Origin: Acidimicrobiia bacterium
GTDB taxonomy: Bacteria > Actinomycetota > Acidimicrobiia > Acidimicrobiales > Acidimicrobilacustridaceae
DNA length: 17,901 bases
Assembly (NCBI GenBank): GCA_016462055.1
Contig: JAEMTX010000008.1
Span: forward strand, 1 to 17,901
Direction: 5' to 3'
Shown: positions 13,994 to 17,901 of the stretch, in pieces
Position numbering within the stretch: the first letter of the stretch is position 1
How the letters are laid out: every line of letters begins with the position of its first letter
Position numbers and translations under genes: made by a program
Notes under the pieces: generated by a model
The model's database searches: none
Seen by the model: only the letters and a program-made list of their open reading frames with translations
What the model was told of the DNA's origin: nothing

Positions 13994-14230
13994 GTGGACG
14001 TCCGCATCGGTGTGCAACAGACACCCAAAGAAATCGAAATAGAGATGGCGTCCAGTGTTGACCGCGCTGAAGTCCGTGCATCGATCGACGCTGCACTGGC
14101 CGATGCCACAAGCGTCCTCTGGTTAACCGATCGCCATGGCCGTGACATTGCTGTTCCATCAGCAAAAATCGCCTATGTCGAATTGGGATCCTCCGACGGC
14201 GAACGCCGGATCGGTTTCGGCGCGGGCTGA
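13994..14230 (+). CDS. DUF3107 family protein
   Basis: A 78-residue cytoplasmic protein. It begins with a beta strand (DVRIGVQQTPKEIEIE), has a helix (VDRAEVRASIDAALAD) and ends with KIAYVELG and GFG. This is the pattern of DUF3107, a small actinobacterial family that includes Mycobacterium tuberculosis Rv3208A (TB9.4). Function is unknown. The GTG at 13994 has a strong AGGAGGAAC about 5 nt upstream, one of the best ribosome sites in the window. It ends 18 bp before pdtaS on the same strand and may be co-transcribed with it. The 66-bp gap after mrp contains only a 4-bp GGTC/GACC stem, too weak to call a terminator. Confidence 0.8.
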   Translation: MDVRIGVQQTPKEIEIEMASSVDRAEVRASIDAALADATSVLWLTDRHGRDIAVPSAKIAYVELGSSDGERRIGFGAG

Positions 14231-14248
14231 TCCCGACGCCCCACGTCA

Positions 14249-15721
14249 ATGGCAAATTTGGCGGAGCTCGCCCAGCAACGGTCGCGGCTCACGTCGGCAG
14301 AAACAGATCATCTTCAGCGTTTGCTTGGGACCTGGGGTCTACTCGCTGACCTGAGTTTCTCTGACCTCATGTTGTTCGGTCGCGATCGAAGTGCCGACGA
14401 CGAGCATTCAATGGTTGTTCTCGGACAGATTCGGCCGACCACAAGCCAGACGCTTTTTACAAACGACTGGGTTGGTCGCGTCGTCACAGCGGCCGAACGT
14501 CCACTTGTGGGCGAAACCTTCGCAACCGGCGAGGTCTCCGAAGGCGAGATTCCTCCGGGTGCTACCGAAGATCTCATTCGTGAAACCTGCATTCCCGTTC
14601 AGTTTGGCGGACGCACGATTGCAGTACTCACCAAAGACGCGAACCAGTACGTTGCCCGTCAAGACGGAGTTCTTGAACGCACCTATCTCGATGTGTTCAA
14701 TCGATTTGCAGAGATGGTTGCAGCGGGGGAATTTCCATTCCCTGGCGAAGATGAACGTGGCGTCGTCATGCCGCGGGTTGGCGATGGCGTGATGGTGCTT
14801 GACGCTGATGAACGAGTGCACTTCGCTTCGCCCAATGCGATTTCTGCGCTGCATCGAATTGGCGTTCATGCGAATTCAGAAGGCGAACGATTTGGCGAAC
14901 TCGGATTGCCAGATACGCCAGTGCGCGCGGCATTCACGCTCGCCCGGCCGACTGCAGAAGAAATTGGACGCGGTCCAGATGTCACGATCTTGTTGCGCAT
15001 CATTCCGCTTGTGTCTGAAGAACGAGTGACCGGGGCACTGGTGCTCATGCGAGATATTTCGGAACTCCGTCGCCGTGATCTCATGTTGCTGTCGAAAGAT
15101 GCGACCATTCGTGAAATTCACCACCGGGTGAAAAACAATCTGCAGACGATCTCTGCGCTCCTGCGATTACAGGGGCGGCGCTTGTCCTCGCCGGAGGCAA
15201 AGGCTGCGGTGGAAGAGTCGGTTCGTCGGATCCGTTCAATTGCGCTGGTGCACGAAACGCTCTCGCTCACGATTGGTGACGATGTTCCTTTCATTGAGAT
15301 CGTCCGCCCGTTGGTACGGATGGTGGAAGAAGGGCTCATCTCGCCAGAGCGTCCTATCCGGTTCTCGGTTGTCGGAGACGGCGGCATTCTTCCTGCCGAT
15401 GTCGCAACACCGCTTGCGGTGGTGCTCACTGAACTTCTGCAGAACGTTGTCGACCATGCTTTTCCGTCTGGTCCGACCGATGATGCGACGGTGTCTGTGG
15501 AGCTCGAGAACACCGGAACGAGGTTGCGGGTGACCGTGACCGACAATGGTGTTGGCACATCGTCAGGCTTCACCATCGATGACAGCACCGGATTGGGGCT
15601 CTCAATCGTTCGTACGCTTGTCACGACCGAATTGGGTGGAACCATCGGTTTCTCAGCTGGCGAAGGAACGCCGGGCCGCCCAGGCACCGTTGTGCGCATC
15701 TCGGTGCCTGTTCGTCGTTGA
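14249..15721 (+). CDS. pdtaS: PdtaS-type cytosolic sensor histidine kinase
   Basis: A 490-residue soluble kinase with no membrane segment. An N-terminal GAF-like domain (about 1-160, starting HLQRLLGTWGLLADLSFSDL at 21-40) is followed by a PAS domain (about 175-275, with VLDADERVHFASPNA). The HisKA_2 helix is REIHHRVKNNLQTISALLRL, with the phospho-accepting histidine at 291 or 292. The ATPase domain has an N-box (TELLQNVVDHAF, Asn399), DNGVG and TGLGLSIVRTLV. Domain order and motifs match mycobacterial PdtaS, which phosphorylates the ANTAR regulator PdtaR to control translation of target mRNAs. No pdtaR is in the window. The ATG at 14249 has no Shine-Dalgarno; it is chosen because the N-terminus then aligns with the family. 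The gene converges with whiB across a strong terminator. Confidence 0.9.
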   Translation: MANLAELAQQRSRLTSAETDHLQRLLGTWGLLADLSFSDLMLFGRDRSADDEHSMVVLGQIRPTTSQTLFTNDWVGRVVTAAERPLVGETFATGEVSEGEIPPGATEDLIRETCIPVQFGGRTIAVLTKDANQYVARQDGVLERTYLDVFNRFAEMVAAGEFPFPGEDERGVVMPRVGDGVMVLDADERVHFASPNAISALHRIGVHANSEGERFGELGLPDTPVRAAFTLARPTAEEIGRGPDVTILLRIIPLVSEERVTGALVLMRDISELRRRDLMLLSKDATIREIHHRVKNNLQTISALLRLQGRRLSSPEAKAAVEESVRRIRSIALVHETLSLTIGDDVPFIEIVRPLVRMVEEGLISPERPIRFSVVGDGGILPADVATPLAVVLTELLQNVVDHAFPSGPTDDATVSVELENTGTRLRVTVTDNGVGTSSGFTIDDSTGLGLSIVRTLVTTELGGTIGFSAGEGTPGRPGTVVRISVPVRR

Positions 15722-15747
15722 ACTCTTGCACTCGGCGGAAAACGACA

Positions 15748-15771
15748 ACGACCTCCCCGTAGGGAGGTCGT
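15748..15771. terminator. Strong bidirectional terminator between pdtaS and whiB
   Basis: A perfect 10-bp stem, ACGACCTCCC / GGGAGGTCGT, closes a CGTA tetraloop. On the minus strand it is followed by TGTCGTTTTCC, a partial T-run suited to ending the whiB transcript. On the plus strand it lies 27 nt after the pdtaS stop but has no T-run. Confidence 0.75.
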
Positions 15772-15776
15772 GGGAG

Positions 15777-15791
15777 TGAGTCAGTGACTCA
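15777..15791. repeat. 15-bp perfect palindrome between whiB stop and terminator
   Basis: TGAGTCA-G-TGACTCA is fully symmetric around the central G at 15784. It lies in the 3' untranslated region of whiB, 11 nt after the stop codon and 5 nt from the terminator stem. It could be an additional small hairpin or a protein-binding site. I see no second copy in the window. Confidence 0.5.
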
Positions 15792-15802
15792 AGGCGGGGG
15801 GC

Positions 15803-16162
15803 TCAGGATGCCTTACGGCGAGCGGCGAGCCACTGGCGACGCAGTTTGCGACGTTCTTCTTCTGAGGTGCCACCCCAGATGCCAGAGTCTTGGTTCGTGG
15901 CGAGAGCGAAGTCGAGGCAGGGCTGGCGAACTTCACAGTCAGTGCATACCGACTTGGCGTTCTCGATCTGTTCAATTGCCGGGCCGGTGGTGCCGACTGG
16001 GAAGAAGAGGTCGGGATCGGTGTCGCGACAAGCGGATTCATCTCGCCAATCATCGGTGATTGTGTTCAGGGTCATTGAATAGGGCGCGGTCAGGGCCACG
16101 GTTCCTCCAGGATCAGGGGACACGAAGCGGTTTTCCAGCCGATCCGTGCGATGTGTGCTCAT
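15803..16162 (-). CDS. whiB: WhiB-family Fe-S transcriptional regulator (WhiB1-like)
   Basis: A 119-residue regulator. Four cysteines (Cys45 in ESACRD, Cys73 and Cys76 in SVCTDC, Cys82 in QPCLDF) give the C-Xn-CX2CX5C pattern that binds a [4Fe-4S] cluster. The turn GIWGG (94-98) and the basic tail RRKLRRQWLAARRK (104-117) complete the family signature. DLFFPVGTTGPA and NQDSGIWGG resemble WhiB1, which in mycobacteria binds the primary sigma factor and reacts with nitric oxide. The ATG at 16162 is chosen because CGGAGAGG lies just upstream. It adds about 40 residues before the WhiB core, and a later ATG at 16075 would give a typical 90-residue WhiB1 but has no ribosome site. An upstream start at 16276 would run over the promoter and is rejected. 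Gene order with pdtaS resembles mycobacterial Rv3219-Rv3220c. Confidence 0.9.
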   Translation of the reverse strand: MSTHRTDRLENRFVSPDPGGTVALTAPYSMTLNTITDDWRDESACRDTDPDLFFPVGTTGPAIEQIENAKSVCTDCEVRQPCLDFALATNQDSGIWGGTSEEERRKLRRQWLAARRKAS

Positions 16163-16182
16163 GCCACCTCTCCGCACCGTGT

Positions 16183-16199
16183 GAATCAAGAAGTGATTC
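16183..16199 (-). promoter_or_regulatory. Hairpin in the whiB 5' untranslated region
   Basis: GAATCA and TGATTC form a 6-bp inverted repeat around a 5-nt loop, about 20 nt before the whiB start and next to its Shine-Dalgarno. It would be inside a roughly 65-nt leader if the promoter at 16234-16262 is used. It may be an mRNA structure or a protein site. Confidence 0.35.
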
Positions 16200-16233
16200 G
16201 AACGGACCCGGACGTGTGTGGCTGAGGGGCGAG

Positions 16234-16262
16234 AACGTAGCGGTGGCCCGAAGCACGCGCAA
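16234..16262 (-). promoter_or_regulatory. Candidate promoter for whiB (TTGCGC-N17-TACGTT)
   Basis: On the minus strand a -35 box TTGCGC (16262-16257) and a -10 box TACGTT (16239-16234) are separated by exactly 17 nt, as for a housekeeping-sigma promoter. The predicted start near 16227 gives a leader of about 65 nt, unlike the leaderless genes elsewhere in the window. Confidence 0.5.
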
Positions 16263-16325
16263 GGGGTTCTTTGCAAATGCTGAGGTCAGAGCCCGCGATG
16301 CCGGGGTGGGTCGGATGTCTGCGAA

Positions 16326-16342
16326 TCATTTGTGACAAATGA
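16326..16342. promoter_or_regulatory. 17-bp perfect palindrome, candidate operator
   Basis: TCATTTGT-G-ACAAATGA is fully symmetric around the G at 16334, in the 243-bp gap between divergent whiB and the phosphodiesterase gene. Its centre is 72 bp upstream of the predicted phosphodiesterase start and about 107 bp upstream of the predicted whiB start. The core GT-G-AC resembles GntR-family operators. No second copy is seen in the window. Apart from this site, the promoters and the whiB leader, I see nothing in the gap. Confidence 0.45.
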
Positions 16343-16393
16343 CACGGAAAGAACACTGGTGAAGTTTGATCAAAACCTTGGCTGCGATCGGCC

Positions 16394-16399
16394 TACGGT
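16394..16399 (+). promoter_or_regulatory. Candidate leaderless -10 box (TACGGT) for the phosphodiesterase gene
   Basis: TACGGT is followed by the 6-nt GGGCAA and the ATG at 16406. There is no Shine-Dalgarno. The spacing is the same as before the sortase, SixA-like and sufR genes. Confidence 0.5.
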
Positions 16400-16405
16400 G
16401 GGCAA

Positions 16406-17086
16406 ATGGCATTGGTAGTGGCGCATCGGGGTGCTTCGGCGGCAGTTCCGCCGGGCAATACGGTCGAGGCGTTTGTCGAAGCGGTCGCACAAGGCGCTGA
16501 TTGGGTGGAACTCGACGTCCACCTCACTGCTAACGGTGAGGTCATTGTTCATCACGACCCCGTTTTGGCCGATGGTCGCGTCATAGGTGAGTTGATGCTC
16601 GATGAACTGCCCGAATCCATCCCCACGCTTCGCAATGTGTTCCGTTCGTGTTCGCCACTCGGGGTGAATGTTGAAATCAAACCTGATGGCTTGGCGTCGC
16701 TTCGACCGCTTCTTATCGAACGCGTTGTGGAGCTTCTTGTTTCTTTCGATGAAGAACGCGAATTTCTGGTCACGTCGTTTGATCACGACATCGTTGATGA
16801 AGTGCGGGCGTTGGCCCCGACACTTCCCACTGGGCTCCTTAATGCTGACGGGGGGTCACTTGAGTCTGATCTGGAGCGTGCAGCGCGCGACGGGCACGTC
16901 GCGATCAATCCTTGGCATGGTTTCGTCGATCGGAAGTTTGTCGACCGAGCGCACGCGCTTGGGGTTGCGGTGAATGTTTGGACCGTCGATGGAGAGCAAG
17001 AGATTCGTACTCTTTCAGGGGTCGGAGTCGACGCGATTATTACGAATGTCCCAAGATTTTGTCGCCAAGTCCTCAGTCAGGAGTAG
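16406..17086 (+). CDS. Glycerophosphodiester phosphodiesterase (GDPD family)
   Basis: A 226-residue TIM-barrel enzyme without a signal peptide, so probably cytoplasmic. It would hydrolyse glycerophosphodiesters from lipid turnover to glycerol 3-phosphate and an alcohol. Catalytic motifs are AHRGAS (His7, Arg8), WVELDVHLT (metal ligands Glu35 and Asp37), VIVHHDP (His50) and VNVEIKPD (Glu90, Lys92). VNVWTVDGEQEIRTL and GVDAIITNVP near the end are also typical. The usual P-E-N-T segment reads PPGNT (15-19), so the family glutamate there is replaced by Gly17. The ATG at 16406 fits a leaderless start. The last 14 bp overlap the end of the converging kinase gene, so the two transcripts are antisense at their ends. 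Confidence 0.88.
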   Translation: MALVVAHRGASAAVPPGNTVEAFVEAVAQGADWVELDVHLTANGEVIVHHDPVLADGRVIGELMLDELPESIPTLRNVFRSCSPLGVNVEIKPDGLASLRPLLIERVVELLVSFDEEREFLVTSFDHDIVDEVRALAPTLPTGLLNADGGSLESDLERAARDGHVAINPWHGFVDRKFVDRAHALGVAVNVWTVDGEQEIRTLSGVGVDAIITNVPRFCRQVLSQE

Positions 17087-17901
17087 TTCGAGGAATAACT
17101 AACGACAAAGCGTCAGGTACATAGCGAAGTTCGAGGTGCTCGACGTCGCCGAGATAGTCGCCGTCGACCTGGTGCGGGACCGGTCCGTAGCCATCGATTT
17201 CTATGTGAGTGACATCAGAGTGAAAAGATACGTTGCGATCATTTCGCAGACGTTTTCCTGAGCCAAGCGTTGAAGAAAGTATGCGCGCGAGAGGAATTGT
17301 ATCGAGAGTTCGCAATGTCAGGATGCTGAGCGGTCGATCCAGAGTGGCTTCGGGAGCAATGGTGAACGGCCGAGTTCCAATGAAAGTGTACGGATCCGTA
17401 TTGAGACAGATCGTAAGCATCGCGTCATCGACTGTCGGTTTACCTTCGACGCGCACTGCAAAATGAGATCGCTTGCGGTCGTACTTTCGAATCCATGTGT
17501 CGAATGCTGCCCAGCCAAAGAGCGCGTGGTTTGCCCACCGCTTCAGCGAGCCGCGACGTTCAACTTCCGCGACTACGGCTGCATCAAAACCGATGCCGAC
17601 ATGGAAAAGGAAATAGCGACCATTTACAGATCCGAGACCGATGCGCTTGATCGACCCCTGGGCAAGTGCATCGAGTAGCGCTCCGGTCGCCTCGATCGGA
17701 TCATCGGGAAGACCCAGTGTGCGAGCGAACACGTTGGTCGATCCTCCGGGTACCGCAGCGAGAGCGGTTGAGGTTCCGGCCAGGCCGTTTGCTGCTTCGT
17801 TCAACGTGCCATCTCCGCCGAGTACGACAACGACGTCGGTTCCGTCCGTGGCGGCCGATGCTGCCAACCGCGTGGCATGGCCGCGCCGTGTCGTCTCGGC
17901 A
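17073..17901 (-). CDS. Diacylglycerol kinase family protein (5' end outside window)
   Basis: A lipid kinase gene whose start lies beyond the window edge; 276 codons are visible in an open frame to base 17901. The first in-frame residues at the edge (AETTRRGHATRLAASAA) continue directly into the kinase domain, so a start at the TTG at 17867 would be an artefact. The nucleotide-binding motif is VVVLGGDGTLNEAANGL, followed by VPGGSTNVFARTLGLP. FHVGIGFDAAVVAEVE and the C-terminal HQVDGDYLGD are typical of YegS/BmrU-type kinases, which phosphorylate diacylglycerol or a related lipid at the inner face of the membrane. The exact lipid cannot be told. It faces the phosphodiesterase gene tail to tail with a 14-bp overlap. 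Both deal with glycerolipids, but they are not in one operon. Confidence 0.88.
   Translation of the reverse strand, partial: AETTRRGHATRLAASAATDGTDVVVVLGGDGTLNEAANGLAGTSTALAAVPGGSTNVFARTLGLPDDPIEATGALLDALAQGSIKRIGLGSVNGRYFLFHVGIGFDAAVVAEVERRGSLKRWANHALFGWAAFDTWIRKYDRKRSHFAVRVEGKPTVDDAMLTICLNTDPYTFIGTRPFTIAPEATLDRPLSILTLRTLDTIPLARILSSTLGSGKRLRNDRNVSFHSDVTHIEIDGYGPVPHQVDGDYLGDVEHLELRYVPDALSLVIPRTTPD

Noticed and set aside
13217..14017. 266-residue minus-strand open frame antisense to mrp
   Set aside because: It lies entirely over a strongly recognisable Mrp, extends into DUF3107, has a charged patternless composition and matches no family I know.
15118..15699. 193-residue minus-strand open frame antisense to pdtaS
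   Set aside because: Ser/Thr/Arg-rich shadow of the kinase domain, with no start signals or motifs.
16163..16276. Upstream extension of the whiB frame to 16276
   Set aside because: It would run across the TTGCGC-N17-TACGTT promoter. The added residues are unlike any WhiB, and a good Shine-Dalgarno precedes the ATG at 16162.

Overview
The window looks like chromosomal DNA from an actinobacterium, most likely a deep-branching one such as Acidimicrobiia; that narrower placement is an inference. The evidence is a WhiB regulator, a DUF3107 protein next to a PdtaS-type sensor kinase, a class E sortase, a SufR-type regulator, moderately high GC and frequent GTG starts. Several genes have no Shine-Dalgarno sequence but carry a TANNNT box 6-7 nt before the start codon, the arrangement expected of leaderless mRNAs. 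I see no mobile element, CRISPR array, rRNA or tRNA, and no gene-free stretch longer than about 245 bp.

Layout. (1) 1-1405: the 5' end of a glycosyltransferase gene (minus strand, cut by the window edge), divergent from a GH63-like glycoside hydrolase that resembles glucosyl/mannosylglycerate hydrolases. (2) 1408-3455, minus strand: a class E-like sortase with two extra C-terminal membrane segments, coupled by a 1-bp overlap to a septum-formation-type lipoprotein, then a small membrane protein of unknown function. (3) 3524-10300, plus strand: a complete System I cytochrome c maturation operon, ccmABCDEFGHI. Every junction overlaps, mostly as 4-bp GTGA/ATGA overlaps. It includes a 54-residue ccmD that is easy to miss. 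(4) 10307-13927: a SixA-like histidine phosphatase, a NifS/IscS-type cysteine desulfurase and a SufR-like Fe-S regulator on the minus strand, divergent from mrp (Fe-S carrier ATPase) on the plus strand. (5) 13994-16162: DUF3107 and pdtaS on the plus strand, converging across a strong shared terminator with a whiB1-like gene on the minus strand. (6) 16406-17901: a glycerophosphodiester phosphodiesterase gene overlapping tail-to-tail with a diacylglycerol-kinase-family gene whose 5' end lies outside the window.

How it fits together. Much of the window serves redox-cofactor biogenesis and sensing. The Ccm proteins export and attach haem to c-type cytochromes outside the membrane. NifS, SufR and Mrp supply, sense and carry Fe-S clusters. 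WhiB is an Fe-S regulator, and PdtaS is a soluble kinase that normally signals to an ANTAR RNA-binding partner, which is not in this window. No cytochrome c (CXXCH protein) and no SufB/C/D or scaffold gene is present, so the substrates lie elsewhere. The most notable observation is the full System I Ccm operon in an actinobacterial setting, where System II (CcsA/CcsB, ResB/ResC) is the usual route. I did not find a clearly new type of system. The remaining leads are regulatory: leaderless promoters, a palindrome overlapping the sufR -10 box, and perfect 17-bp and 15-bp palindromes flanking whiB.
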